Origin: Paraphysomonas bandaiensis
Lineage: Eukaryota; Chrysophyceae
NCBI GenBank assembly: GCA_965644295.1
Contig: CBFFRP010000277.1
Location: 62,001-126,000, forward strand
Direction of reading: 5' to 3'
Length of the DNA stretch: 64,000 nt
In this document: piece by piece, positions 23,010 through 37,544 of the stretch
Layout of the letters: every line of letters begins with the position of its first letter
Numbering within the stretch: the stretch's first letter is position 1
Translations under genes and position numbers: made by a program
The notes under the pieces: generated by a model
Databases searched by the model: none
Told to the model about the DNA's origin: nothing
Seen by the model: the letters and a program-made list of their open reading frames with translations, nothing else

Positions 23010-24023
23010 TACAATGTATGGCGTCAAGTGTCTAGATACTAGACATTCGCATAAATAGCCATCTACCTTCCGTTTCTAACATTTAATCACCGCTGTCTAT
23101 GACTATGCTCTATGCTTGTACAGAACTTATGTTAAACGTGCGGTTATTCTTGACTCTAGACAAAAAAGTGTTGATAATATTACGAAGACAATAGGTGACA
23201 ACCATTGCATTCCATTTGAAATTCGTGTTGACACCCTTAAAATATTATGCCATGTACTAGTAATATAAATCATCGACACTCACGCCTTGTTTATCATAAT
23301 CACACATTGTGCAGACCTAGTAAAGGTTAGTGCTCTTCTATTTTAAGTGCAGTACCTAGTAATAACATCCTTGTTACCTCACGCATTGCCCATTTTTAAA
23401 CGCCACAATCACTATACTATGTAGCGTCTTTAGAACACATTGAAGCTATGGGCTCAGACAAGTGTCGACTTGTCGGTTTGTATTGTGAGAAGATGATGGA
23501 TGCAGATATATCGTGATTTTCACGGATTCAGAGTATGACTTTATTACCAAGACTTGCTTCTTGAAATGAAGGTCGATTAAGCATCGTCGTAATATTGCCG
23601 AGCACCTCAAGTGAATACCAAGTGCGATATTCGTTCTGGCTTCTATGATATTAAATATGTGCTGAAGATACGACTGGAATGGTTGCTCTCACTGTTTCTT
23701 GCTTGTATTCTTCCATCATTTTTTTTATGGTCTCATTTTTTATTATATGTACACTTGTAAATACTGCAGTATATGGACACAAAAAAGAAGGAAATTTGTA
23801 AATTTCATACTTTTTCGAAAACGATAACGGTTTCAAAACATACACCACTATGAGAGTATGCGTATATATGTCTGTACAGTCGTATAATACATACATGCAC
23901 GGCTATACATGTATATATATATGAGCACATACGCCACAGTTACTCTTAAATTCTCTGTGGATACCTGGAATATAAACCGCTTTAATGTCAGCTGCACTTG
24001 TCTTCCCTTGATGTGTATCTGAT
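23010..24023. other. Upstream region of CFAP74
   Basis: No gene. TACTGCAGTA at 23762-23771 lies 252 nt before the CFAP74 ATG and matches the shared promoter-proximal motif. Confidence 0.45.
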
Positions 24024-27000
24024 ATGTCGGAGACAATCATTAAACGATCTGGTAATGCCACAGACAGGAAGCAAGCCAATAAGGCACTCGGTACTGTCGG
24101 AGCTCTTCAGGGGGAGTACAAGACATGCAAGGAGAATGTCAGAGCCTCACAAGAGAATCTAGAGACACAAAAGTCAAGACTGAAGCTGAGTGAAGATAAA
24201 TTATCGGAAAAAAGAGATGCTCTCTGTGAAATTCAAGAGATTATTGATTCGGACTATCTTCCAGAGGGAGCTCAACCAGTGGGGCGGATCGAAGCACGGG
24301 ATCGCTTGAAGCTGGTATGAGATAACTATAGTGTTATTATTATATAATATTCTTCTGTGACAGGAAATTGGACATTTAGAGGCTATAGTTGCTGCACAAT
24401 TGAAAACTGTGAATGAAGCAAGAGAGCAGCTACGTATCGCTGAAAAGAAAATGTTCCTTGCGGATCAACAATTGAATAAATTCGTTGATACTATTGAAGA
24501 TTCTCAAATTATTTTGAAAGCTCAAGCTGATATGGATGCGGAAAGGTTCAACCTCTAAATTAACAGTACTTGATTTCATGCTATATATAGGGCGCACCGG
24601 TTGGCCGCAGCTGAAGAGGCGAGGGCGAAACGTCGCGAACGTGAAAATAAAGAAGCTATTGCAGCCCGTGCAAGCCAGCTTGCTGAACTTGAGAGCTTGG
24701 CACAAACTCAAGTGCAGGTGGCGAAGGAGGCCCACAAACATACCTCAGAGCGTGTTGCCAGTACCACAAAGAAAACAAGAGCAATGGTTGACCGCCTGGA
24801 AAAATTTCAGGAGGAAGAGTGGAAAGATCGCGCAGAAGCTGTACTAGAGCTTCGCACTAATCAGAATGCAGTGCGTGCCAAAGCTGCAACGGATTCAGCT
24901 AATCACAATCGGAAGATTAAGGAGCAGAAAAAGAAACTCGAGGATGAGAAGGGAGCCATGATAGCGAAAGGGTTGAACCCTTACGCAGAATTTCGACGGA
25001 GAGAAATCGATGCAGAGGATGCAAAGAAAGAAAAAGCAATCAAGAAATCAGTGGAGCTAAACAAAGCTGCCCTTGCTGAGCGATTGATTCGAGAGGAGGA
25101 AACACAGCGCAAAGCGGAGGCGGCCGAGAGGCGAGAGAAGGTGAGTGCACATAACCGACATTTGAGTGAACTAGAAGTAATCGATATTTATTTTAATGCA
25201 AGGCGTTTGAAAAGAAACACCGAGATGAGCTAGGCAGCCATATTATTGAAGAACGCAACAGGGAGTACTTAAGAAGTGTTACCACGGATGGTGTTGAGAT
25301 GCTTGATCCCACTGGTCGCGCGGCCCGCATTGACCCGTCTAAAATCACAGATATTCCTGATTATTCCTTTGGGCTTGGGAAATCTTCCCGAATTCCTCCT
25401 GCTTCAATGAAGAGGATAGTCGAAAAAATTCGAGGGGATCTAAAGGTAGATCGTGAGGAACTGGGAGAATATACTAGGCTCGTGCGCAGTCAAAGTGCTC
25501 ATGATGGTGACAAGTCAAAACCAGCTGCTAGCACAGCATCCGTGGACTCTTATGATGACTCCCTCACAGTAGATAACCGCAAAATTTCTGAATTTAAGGA
25601 GCTTGCACCTAAGAATGGCGCTATTCCTGGGGCTGAAGGTCTCGCATCGACAATAAATATGGCCGAGGAAGGGGACGTTGAACAGTTGATCCGAATTGTT
25701 GGAGATGATAATGGCACTCAAGATGTGGAGACTGTTGGCCTCGGCTTAGGCTCATCCGGGACCGCCAAATACAAAACTACACAACTGACAAAATTCGAGC
25801 AAGATGCGTTTGATCGAGCCAAAGTTCGCCAAAAGAAACGCGTGGAAGAAGGTACAATTCAAATCGCAGGTGGTCGAGAGTTCAAAGGCCAAGCATTTGT
25901 GGCTAGTCCAGATGTTATTGAATTCATCGATTTCCAAGTGGGTCGTGTATATCGCAAACGATTCACTCTGACGAACACATCCTATACATTTAATTCGTTC
26001 CGTATTCTTCCATTGGCAGATGATGTTATTGATTTCTTTGATATAACTTTTGATAAACCTGGTCGTATGTCAGCGGGAGTAAGCTGCTCCATTGATGTAA
26101 AGTTTGTACCAAAGCTGAACCAGGATATATTTTCTCATATCGAGTTCTACTCAGAAACTGGCCCTGTTAAAGTCCCCTTAAAGTGTCTAATTCGACGCTG
26201 TCGACCGGAAATTATAAATCCTGAGATTGATTTCGGATCTATTGTTATTGGTCAGCAGGCGAGAATTCCACTGAAGTTTAAGAATGTTGGAGCCATCGGT
26301 TCTAGATTTACTGTAACTCGAATTGATGAATCTGATGATGACTCAGCTGCAATTGATCCTGAAAGAAATAGTGAGGAAGATGGAGAGACTGATGTGAAAA
26401 GTAGAAAGTATTCGGAGAATAGAGGGGTTAATGTTGGTCAAGCTAGTGATGATGAAATGGAGGCTGCACTAAATATGGGTGAATTGGTCTCACGTGTGCA
26501 AAGACGTATGCAGGAGGATGTTCAGCGAAAGCTAAAAGAGAATCCTCACCCTCTTTGCGTGGAGCAGACTGAGGGCATTGTGGATGGTTATGGTGAGGCT
26601 TCTGTCTCTGTGCTATGCTCTCCTCTTTATGTTGGAGGTATCAAGCAGAAATTTTTAGTTACTTTTGAGGATGTGGACGAAAGCTTGCAATCTGTGGATT
26701 CTGCAGGTAACTATGTCAGGAAAGAGCAATACGTCAGCACGTTTAGCAGCGCGGAAGAGCTACCCATCTACCTTGCCAATGAGGACGTTAACATGAAATG
26801 TACGTTGCATGGGAGGATTTATCGGAAAAAGTTCGAATTGTGTAACCGATCCAACAATACGTGCGCGGTGTCAATTAAGATTCCTGCTCCATACAATCAT
26901 TTTATTGAGGTGAATCCCACAACAGTGTATGTTCAGAGTGGTTTATCACAAGCAGTCAATGCAAAATTTGCACCAGACCCGACTATTATTGAAAAGCTTA

Positions 27001-29330
27001 AATACTATTCTGTACTACATGAGGAAACAGAAGATGCGGCATCCCTAATTATCCCAGTAGAAATTAGGGTACGTTGTATGATATAACTGTGGAATTGTAT
27101 AACTTTTTTTAAGGTTGCTAACCAAGAACTTCCAGTATTTTTTCTTTTGAAAACCGATGTATGCTCATCAGTGGTCCGCTTATCGCATTCGTCCCTTGAT
27201 TTTGGTCGTGTGTATGTTTACCAACAGAAAACTCTTCAACTCAATGCCAAAAATATTAGTATGCTCCCGCAAAAGGTAGCATTTACCAATCTTCGTAAAG
27301 AGATATCTGTGCAGCCTAATGATGGGTTCGCGGTTCTGCTGCCGAATGAAGAGGTGGTGTTCGATGTTTCGCTGCGTCCGTTGTCAGCAGTTACTTATAA
27401 CATGAATGTAACGCTTACAACCTCCTTCAATGACACGTATGTAATCAAGGCCCATGGTGTTGGGGTTGAATCTCCGGTTATATTAGATAACCCTGTTATT
27501 CACATGAGGCCGTCCGTACCAGGTGAGAAGATAATAGAGAATGCAGTTGTCAGAAACAACACCAAAAGCAAGCAAGTCGTAGAAGTCGTGACGCCGGATT
27601 CGAAATTTTCGTGGCTAAAAATTTCACCTACAGTTGTAGAACTCCCTCCGAACAGTGCTGCTCGTTTGGAAGTTGAATACTTTCCACCAATTGATATATC
27701 CGATGATGACCCTATTGAATGGCATCAAAAGTTGGTGAATGAAAGAAGGGCCCAAGAAGATGACAATGCCGTCATAACAACTCCTTTTTCCGAGTGGGTT
27801 GAGGAGGATGGATGGGCGTATGGCTCTGGCCAGTTTGGAAGTATTCAATGGACAAAGAAAAACTGGACCAACTCAGAGGATGATTCCGGTTCAGTTCATG
27901 GCGTTGGGGCGGATGAATGGGGTATTGTCGGTAACTTCCATATCCCAATATTCATGAAACCATCATCTATAGGAGCTATAACAGATGAGAATCGCGATGA
28001 GATGATCAAACAGTTACAGCCACCATTATATTTATGTTTAGATACTGTCGTCGTAAAGCCCGAATTTATTGCTGATACAACTTTTATGGACTTTGGTCAA
28101 ATGGCAGTTGGAACCCGAGTTGTGAAGACGATAAAGGTTCGAAATATGAGTCTCAACCGAGATATGTCGCTGCGCACACTTGGTCTGAATGCGGTCGGAC
28201 CTTTTTCTGTAATCAATGCGAATAGGACTATGTATCCCTCTCAATGGCATACACTTGTCATCGAATGTAAACCCATGTTACAAGGACTTGTAGTGGAAGT
28301 GCTAGAATTGAGTTCAACTGATGGCGGCCCGCGCATTAATATCACGTTACGAGTACAAGGTGTCAATCCTACTGTTGAGATTGGTGGCCTAGATCCTGCC
28401 CAGCCAGGTTGGTCACCTTTGGGAGGAATCATCAGTTTTGGGAATATTGTTCCCAACGATATACGAACTAAAAAGTTTACGATTCAAAACAAATCGCTGT
28501 TTACAATAGAAGCATCAATACAACGAGCTATCTGCGCAAACGTGCCACCGGCAAAACAAGCAGAATTCTTGCAGCGCACAGCCAGTGGGTTGCCCTTGTT
28601 TTCTTGTCGACCAGAGTTTGCTGTCATTCCTGAAGGCGAAACAGTTGAGGTCGAAGTCACATTTCGTCCAGATCGCGCCAGACTTTTTCCCTACCGCGAA
28701 GATTTCAATATTCTCGTCGGGAAGGGTGATGACCCAATCAAAATATGTGCAACAGGACGCACTGTTTTTCGTCAAATGTTTGTCCGCCCAATTGATCCTA
28801 CCGATGAGCCATTCTATAATGACGCCATTTCGGACGAGAGAGATGAGGATCTGCTGCTTACCCACGCCTCTGAGAAGGTGCGTAGCCTCGCTCGTGAAAC
28901 AGCCTTCGATCTTGGTGTTGGTGTCAGTAAAATGCCTGTGCTACAACTGAAATACCCAGATCCATTCATCAATGACGACGGTGACGAGGAGCAAAAGTCG
29001 CAGACTCGTCAGCTTGCTATCTGTTGTGCTGAAATATTAGATGGACGCACAAACAGTAGTGCTGGATCTTTCGAATTCCAGCTCAGTGATGAAGCTAAGC
29101 AGAGTAATTATTTTTCGTGCACAAATGATAAAGGTAATGTGAATATTGGCGGCGAGGTGGTAATGTCGGTGACGTGTACTTTGCCCCGACCTAAAGGACT
29201 TGGAGGATTAGAGGTAGGAAGCTGGCAAACATTTGACTCTACTTTAAGTCTGAAGGGTGGATGGAAGGCTGATGGAGAGAGTTCAGATGTTACTGTACCT
29301 GTGTCATTGAGCGCGTATGTTAGACTATAA
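24024..29330 (+). CDS. CFAP74: Cilia- and flagella-associated protein 74 (central apparatus)
   Basis: Five exons: 24024-24314, 24364-24545, 24591-25140, 25203-27068, 27114-29330; 1701 aa, near the length of animal CFAP74 (about 1580). Introns are 45-62 nt. The N-terminal 340 residues form an almost continuous charged coiled coil. A conserved linker follows (RIDPSKITDIPDYSFGLG). From about residue 560 there are several ASH/MSP-type immunoglobulin-like domains, seen as repeated patterns such as IEFIDFQVGRVYRKRFTLTN, INPEIDFGSIVIGQQARIPL and LDFGRVYVYQQKTLQ. Such domains mark ciliary proteins (HYDIN, CFAP47, CFAP65, CFAP74). The long coiled coil before them fits CFAP74, part of the C1d projection of the central pair. 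It implies a motile flagellum. Related ASH proteins are the alternative. Confidence 0.8.
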
Positions 29331-30478
29331 CTATTTTTGTTGAAATTTTAGTGTGTAATAAGATCGTATTTATTTGCAAAATGCTTAAACTTGTTTCATA
29401 ATTTTGATTGGGATAAAGTACTTTTGCTACAAACTATACCCTCAAACATCATGACAACAAAGAATATTTAGAATGACAAGTTGTTAGTTTTGAGATATAC
29501 TATATTGACAGATTATATCTGCACGTGTACATTATTGATATCCATTTCATATATTGAATGTCTGATTTTTTAGCAATAGGCGTTGAAAGCCTGCACCAAT
29601 TAGTGGCTAGAAGAATGCTAGTCATACTAGTTAGACTACTACCCGTAACTAATCCATTTCATATCCAATACTGCGAAATTGCATTAAGAGTAATATAAAT
29701 AAACATAGTTAATAACAGAAATAAACTGAATTTAGGACTGCGTAACAATTGACGCAGATTGTAAGCAGTTATAGTAGCAAATATTTTTTCCGATTAATTA
29801 ACTGACACTAAAATATGTATTCTAGCAGCCATACATTAGCTGCTAACAATAAAATTGTGACGATATAAGTTGAGTTATACAGTCACTACATTTCAATTTA
29901 TTCGGTCCCACACTGACATATATCTCGTGTAAATTTACTATGTTTACCGCAGTTCAAATGTAAGATCTAGATGAGAGTTCTACTCTGCTTACTGTCATGT
30001 GAGTGGTTCAGTTTATTATTGCGATGTGCACAGATGCTGTTGAATTGTTTATGATTTCAGAGCATCTGCTGACTAAAATACTCATGTCAGTGTCAGTGAT
30101 GTAGTGGGATCATATATAAGACAAGCAGAGGTTAGAGTGTTGCGCTATGACTCCCAATCACTAGTTTCTCATTGTATTGAGAGCCCTGCATCTGGACTGC
30201 TATTTATCTATATCGAGATACTCTATGCACAGTTCGTGTAGGTATATATGCATGTACACAGTACATGAAGGTCAGTGGATGATGACTGTCACTGACAGTC
30301 ATATCCATGTGCTCTGATCACCTCTACATCTGCAGTAGATGTCTGGATATTCATCTGGATATGCATCTCCTGATCATGCCCACTGCACGTTACTGTATGT
30401 GTGACGGCATATCCATACAGCATCATCAGCATACTGCAGACGAACTGGATGTATATGTATACCGTATACAGTACCACA
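29331..30478. other. Intergenic with a dispersed-repeat copy
   Basis: 29560-29700 matches the dispersed repeat (ttagcaataggcgttgaaagcctgcacca-type words shared with 2285 and 63650). The rest is AT-rich with ACAGT/CTGTATA words toward the MFS promoter. No gene. Confidence 0.45.
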
Positions 30479-30488
30479 TACTGCTGTA
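30479..30488. promoter_or_regulatory. TACNGCNGTA promoter-proximal motif
   Basis: TACTGCTGTA, 190 nt before the MFS ATG at 30679. A near match, CACAGCAGTA, follows at 30493-30502 in the opposite sense, so the pair forms a palindrome (CTGCTGTATAC...). Confidence 0.45.
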
Positions 30489-30515
30489 TACACACAGCAG
30501 TATACATATTTCGTC

Positions 30516-30560
30516 TATACCATACCATACCATACCGTACCATACCACACCATACCACAC
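30516..30560. repeat. CATAC microsatellite
   Basis: Short tandem run of ccatac/ccatacca units with a few changes, within the MFS upstream region. Confidence 0.7.
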
Positions 30561-30678
30561 TGCTGTGTCATACTGACATCTCCACATGCATATGGTATAC
30601 ATGCATTGGCATACACTCATATGATATCCTGCCCATATCATCTGCACACACCTCTCCATTTCTAATATTTCATATTGA

Positions 30679-32422
30679 ATGAAATCTGATTCCCATGACA
30701 GTATCTCTCACCGGGTGAGAGAGCGAACACTCAATGAGGTTATCGACAGCATGTCAGTTGGAAGGTTCCACTATATGATGCTGATGGTATGTGGACTAGC
30801 ATTCACAGCCGATGCAATGGTATATCCCTCTCTGTCTGTTTCTGTGTGGGTAATGTGACTGACAGGAGGTGTCTCTGCTATCGTTTATATCAACCTGTGC
30901 AGGTCTGCTTATCGTGTTGCTGCTATTGATTGTATGACCAGTGTGCTGCTAGGGCATGACTGGGATTTGAATGACAGTCAAATGGCATCCATTACAAGTA
31001 TTGTGTTTGCAGGAGAGTTAATGGGCTCCATGTTCTGGGGCCCGCTAGCAGACAAGTACGGAAGGAGACTTGTGCTCCTACTGAGTTAGTCTAATATTTG
31101 TACCCACAACTCTCAACTGATAGATTTTTGTGGCATACAGGCTGTAGTATAATATCGATAGTCGGATTTTGTAGTGGACTATCTCCAAATTACGTCTCCT
31201 TGCTCTTATTTCGGGGTGTGGTTGGTTTCGGTGTGGGTAAGACTAGCAGTGGTAATTATTTCTTCTGACACGTGTATGAAGGAGGTCTCTTTGTTCCGTT
31301 TGATATATTAGCGGAGTTCATGCCGGTTACACAGCGTGGAAAATTCTCACTGTATATATCCTATTTCTGGACACTTGGATCGTTGTTTGTTGCATCAGTT
31401 GCGTGGGGCCTTTTATCTACTAGAGGGTGGAGAGTCTTAGCTTTCATTACTGCAGTCCCTGTAACGCTATCCAGCATCCTTTCTATCACATTGCTTCCAG
31501 AGAGCCCCAGGTGGCTTGTAGTTCAGGGGCGAATCAAAGAAGCCGAGGAGGTGTTGAAGTGGGCAGCAAAGATAAACGGTACAGAGCTAGGTAAATTCAC
31601 ATTATCAGATGATGTGGAACGTGAGGAAATTGCGTCTGTAAAGGAACTTTTAAAGCCGCAACACATCGGGGTTTCGATTCCTTTATGGGTAGCCTGGTTC
31701 TCTTTTGGCTGTTGCTACTATGGCGTCATTCTCTTTGTTACCAAAGTGTTCGAAGACAACGGTGGAGATGACGATGATATCAGCTGCAGTTTTGATTACG
31801 CCGCAATCTTTTACAGTGCCGCCTCTGAGGTTGTTGGAGTGTTCATTACCATTCAAGTGATTGACTGGTGGGGTCGAATACCGACCCAGGCTCTTAGTTT
31901 TTGTCTAGCAGGGATTGGAATATTTTGTATGGGAATTAGTATGCCATTTGCACCACTAGTAGTGGTTTCCGTGTTTGCTCGTATGACAGCGGTGGCTGCT
32001 AATTCAGCCGTTTGGGTTTCAACACCTGAATTATTTTCAACTGAACTCCGTGCCACGGGACATTCTGTTGCTAACTGTATGGCTCGTATTGGTGCATTTC
32101 TTTCACCTTATGTAGCCGAATCGACAAGTATATCTCATTTTGTTATTGGTGTCATATTTGCTATTATTAACTTCATCGGTATGATTGCTGTATACTTCCT
32201 GCCCGAAACAAAAGGTAACCAATAATAGTCTCTTTAGCGGTTCTAATTTTTTTTGTAGGAAAAGATTTAGATACGGTATTCCGCCGTACAGTTATTATAT
32301 GTATTCATATTTGTTGTTTGCAGGCTGTGGAACCCAGACTGAGAGTATCTTCAGTATCGTTCGTCACACGACACAGCGTAGATTATGACGTACACGGAGA
32401 CACAAAGAATCCTATGTATTAG
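30679..32422 (+). CDS. MFS transporter, SV2/SVOP/SLC22-like
   Basis: Exons: 30679-30819, 30866-30902, 30953-31084, 31141-31236, 31282-32214, 32259-32275 and 32324-32422; 484 aa. The last intron (48 nt, in frame) may be retained, which would give 500 aa. Introns are 44-56 nt. Near residue 40 the pattern GLAFTADAMEVSLLSFIS is typical of SV2-like and sugar-porter MFS proteins. Loop 2-3 has WGPLADKYGRR (the A-motif), loop 4-5 has FRGVVGFGVGG, LPESPRWLVVQGR ends the first half, and PETKGKDL ends the last helix. Twelve transmembrane helices are expected. Substrate is unknown. The Asp pair after AFTAD in helix 1 suggests cation or proton coupling (inference). The first exons are very short; phase and motifs support every join. 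Confidence 0.82.
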
Positions 32423-33439
32423 ATGTAATAGAGGTGTTATTTTGATCCTTTGCACTTATGATCATCAAAACTGTACTATTTTTAAACAGTGTTACGTTCT
32501 ACACCTTAATCAGTCGTTGCTATAAGCTACATAATATATGTGAGTATATAATTTAATGATCACAACTGTGGAACTATATCAGTAGCAGTACAAAACCCGA
32601 TAACTATATCAACTCTAATGCCAGCAAAAATCAAAAATAATAGAAATACTTTAAAGACAAACAATAGATAACTGCAATATTATCTTGATATATTTTGGGC
32701 TCGATTGGTAGTAGCTAGCTAGTAGAGGTGACAACATGATGATGAAATCCCAATAATAATGCCGCAACTTGTACTCTTAGTATTCCAACTCTTCGTCAAT
32801 GTCACTGTGAGACTTAAGATGATGTAGCCTGACCTTCACGCTGCATTCGAGTTTTTCACTTTCCAAACCATTGTCTTTAACTTCTGAATTCTGTGTATGA
32901 AAACACTATAACACAGACCATCAGATATGGTTCCGAATGCAGTTACATATCATTTCTATTGTATTTCATGACAGCAATATAAAGCTACTGTTCTCGAGCG
33001 TATAAAATATATACATACTACATATATAGCACAGCAATCACCCTATATTCACGAGTTACAAGAGAAAAACTCTTGTTGCCATGCTTCTAACAGTTTGAAG
33101 TTGGCAATTTGATGCATAGCTTAATAAAGACAGTACAAATTCTATACCAATAATGAAAATCGTTCGTCGTTGCAGGTAACTATCAGAATTGTTATGATAT
33201 GAAATTAGTATATAAGTTATGTATACTAGGCTACAACAAACTCCAACGTACGTAGATACATCATACAAAGAAACTGAAAATATAGTACCTGTTAAAGATA
33301 TGATTTGTAGAACAGAATATATTGGTGTTGGTGATTGCTGTGTTTCTACAATCACAGAGTGTCACAACATTATAATTTCACAATGTCTCTCTTAACGTAA
33401 TTCAGTCAATATTGTGTGCTACTATAAGTTTAATTTCAT
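32423..33439. other. Intergenic, no gene seen
   Basis: AT-rich, with several ORF-sized open stretches that lack any family feature. Confidence 0.4.
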
Positions 33440-34470
33440 ATGGTAGCCGATGGTAGTTTCACGAATGTAGCCTCAGGCTCAAAGGTACCTCCCTTCGAGG
33501 AACTGAACTTCAAGAAATTCCTACGTAGAGAGCTGCTGTTATGCCTGCTTTTGAATAAGCATTGCACAGTTCCATCAGGAAAGAGTACGCAATCTCGTTC
33601 CGGGTGTTCCAAAGTTTCTTTGCTTTGGTGCCTTGAGAGGAAGAGGTGGGCTCGATTGTGTATCTTGTAGAATGAGATGAAGAACTTCTTGAATGTACAA
33701 CTAAAGGGTTACTACACTCGAAGAGAGATTCCTTAATGTTGAAAAGAATACAGTACTGGCAGAGGTCCCAAAGTTCAATTCAATGAAGATTACCTCAAGT
33801 CAGTCAGGAGTGAGTTTGTCGACAGCGTTGAAACCCAGGCCAAGGTTCTAGAGAGTCTAGGTTGTGAAGTCACGGAAGACGACAAGCTCACTCGACTAAA
33901 GGAAGGCCTCACAGACAAGAAATATTCCCAGCTAACACACAGCCTGTATACAGCAAACGATGTGACATATATGCATGAGCCAGCAGCCTAATCAAAGGGT
34001 ATGAAAACACATCATTCGGCACGTATGTGTTACCAAATTCAGGGGAAGATAAAGCCAATCAAGCAGTCGATGACAGTAAATGGAAAGAGTACAAGGGAAA
34101 GGGAAATATGTGCACCCCAGAACATGTTATAAAGAGGATGGATGAAGGGGACAAGATCACAGAGAAAGATAGAGATCACAGAAACAGGGGTGAAAACAAA
34201 CTAAGCTACCTGTGTGTGAGATATGTGACATCTAAGGCCATCAGACTAAAAGACTGCTTCCACCTAAAGACTGCTAAAAAGCAGCAGTAGTCAGTTCTAA
34301 ACGCGGGCGAAACCCTAGAAGGGAAATGGCACCCTCAAAAAATGAAACCGGGAGTATAAGTACATGACTCAGAATATGAAGCGGAATATGAATCGATTGT
34401 ATGTGTTGAAGAAGAGGTGAATATGGCACAGAGCATGTCAGAAGATATATAGACAATGGATGCAGCAAGA
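33440..34470 (+). pseudogene. Decayed Ty1/copia gag region
   Basis: The start MVADGSFTNVAS parallels the intact element at 43015 (MVADSSSEW). Broken frames follow. Around 33800-33960 a gag-like helix segment is readable (EFVDSVETQAKVLESLG, then DDKLTRLKEGLTD). 34027-34290 ends with a Cys/His-poor remnant of the zinc-knuckle region. No integrase or reverse transcriptase remains. This is an old, different copia lineage and is not expressed as a protein. Confidence 0.55.
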
Positions 34471-34650
34471 TGATTCTCACCTCTAAGAGACATATGAGTA
34501 ACCTTCAGCGCGCTTATAGGCACATGACCACAGCGAACAAAGGTACACTATCATATATTTACATAGTATACCTTTGATCGCTGTGGTCATCTGCCTATCA
34601 GCGCGCTGAAGGTTACTCATGTCTCTTAGAGGTGAGAATTATCTTGTTGC
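34424..34650. repeat. Long near-perfect inverted repeat (hairpin)
   Basis: The left arm, about 34424-34545, is repeated in reverse complement from about 34562 rightwards (shared words cttcagcgcgc, taagagacat, gatgattctcacctc). Near-perfect arms of about 80-90 nt surround a spacer of about 20 nt. The right arm continues beyond the hAT element inserted at 34657: sequence after 35892 (tgtctagacatgatctgtgccatat) pairs with 34424-34450. The structure is an inverted duplication of retroelement sequence. Confidence 0.75.
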
Positions 34651-34656
34651 ACCCAC

Positions 34657-35884
34657 CAGGGCTGCGTATCAATTAATTGTCAATTATAATTGCAATTATT
34701 ACTTGCTGTCTCAATTTCAACTATTGCAATTAACTGCAATTAATTGCAATTAATTGCAATTATTTAGTACTAAAATACACTAGCTGCGAATATAGCTACC
34801 TCAACTGTCATTTCATTCCAGAGGCAACGATTCATGCGAAAATCATAATTAGCACTAAATGTTGAGGAGTCAAGCTCTTGAGCAAGCCCGTCATAACAAT
34901 CGTAGCTCTACTGAGCAACCTCTCAACCTTATTGGTTGTGCTATGCAAGTGTTTCATCCGTAACGCGTTTGCTTGTTAAGTCTTGCTCGCTTCCGCTGCC
35001 TGCTACCATCAAACAAACGTTGCGCTGCGTCGTCATTCGGAGCTAGACTCGCACCGTCATAATCTTCTTCTTCCTCATCGAACAAATATATTTTAGTTTG
35101 ATTCTTTGCCGTCCGAGCTACGGCTTCGTTGCCACATTGAATCTTCACGACTGCCTTTTCGAAAGCAGCGTTAAAAATAATAGCAGCACTGTCGCCCAGA
35201 TGACGCTCAACAATCGGGTGCATTATGAAGGGTTCGTCAATCAATGTGCAAACGTCGTGGAAGTCAAGCTGGTGTAACCTTACTTCTGTAATTGTACTAC
35301 ACTTATTTTTATAATACAGGGCATAATATACATGTATGTACTCTGTATATAGAGGTGGATAGTCCTACAATTAGACTTTTAACACATCGGAACCAAACTC
35401 GAAAGATCGCATATGATTAGATAGAAGCAAGTAGCGGTCAATCACGGAAAATGTGGAGCCCCTTTTCCTGCAGGACAAATCTCTATTGCAGCCTCTTCGT
35501 TATTATTATCATCATTTATTTACTTTCTCAAATATTTACTTTATTTACTCGTGCAATGACTTCTGGTGCCAATTTGTCGCTCCTATCGCTAATTAATTAA
35601 ATGAATTACTATGTGAGATAATCCTATGGATATTATAGTCTTTCACCAATCTTCGATTTTTATCCTAAAAATTGGATTTTTTACTAAAAATGCCGTTTTT
35701 TAACAACTTTTCAGCACAAAAAGGTGGGTTTTTTAATATCAATTAATTGCAATTAATTGACAATTAATTGAAGCTAGCTGGAGTCAATTATAATTGCAAT
35801 TATGAATCGATGTCCCAATTTCAACAATTGCAATTTCAATAATTGACAATTAATTGAAAATCAATTAATTGATACGCAGCCCTG
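34657..35884 (-). mobile_element. hAT transposon, 8-bp TSD GCACCCAC
   Basis: Ends CAGGGCTGCGTATCAATTAA(TTG) at 34657 and its reverse complement ending at 35884 form the TIRs. GCACCCAC is duplicated exactly at 34649-34656 and 35885-35892. Subterminal regions are packed with AATTGCAATTA/TTGACAATTAA palindromes. The minus strand carries a 96-residue piece of a transposase-like ORF (34954-35244, MIDEPFIMHPIVERHLGDSA onward) shared with the copy at 56426. The element is non-autonomous and inserted in the right arm of the hairpin. Confidence 0.85.
34954..35244 (-). pseudogene. hAT transposase fragment
   Basis: The readable frame starts upstream of the Met (LDFHDVCTLIDEPF) and continues HPIVERHLGDSAAIIF, an acidic EEEED patch and a basic tail (RQRKRARLNKQTRYG). 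The same protein appears, with one frameshift, at 56640-56960. Conservation between copies shows it was coding. It lacks the hAT catalytic residues and dimerisation motif. Confidence 0.5.
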
Positions 35885-36200
35885 GCACCCACTGTCTAGA
35901 CATGATCTGTGCCATATTATGAGTTATGAAGATTAATGACTAATCAAATATATTTTCAAAGACACACAAGCATGAACAATATATTGCGAGCCCAAAATTT
36001 GCTAGAATAATAAATCTGTTGTAGCAGGCGAAACTAAATACTTACAATATTTGTATTGCAATTCAATATATATTTACCTGACCTGTTCCCTAATCGCAAT
36101 AGGGAACAAAACACATCTTGAATAAACAATATATAGATATTTTAGTTACAGAATCAAATAATTCAGGCAACTATATTGATGCCTATGACGACTTCAGTCC

Positions 36201-37544
<1,344 letters not shown>

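Noticed and set aside
30200-30620. CRISPR-like or regulatory array of GTATAC words
   Set aside because: Spacing is irregular and units differ; it is better explained by microsatellite plus promoter motifs.
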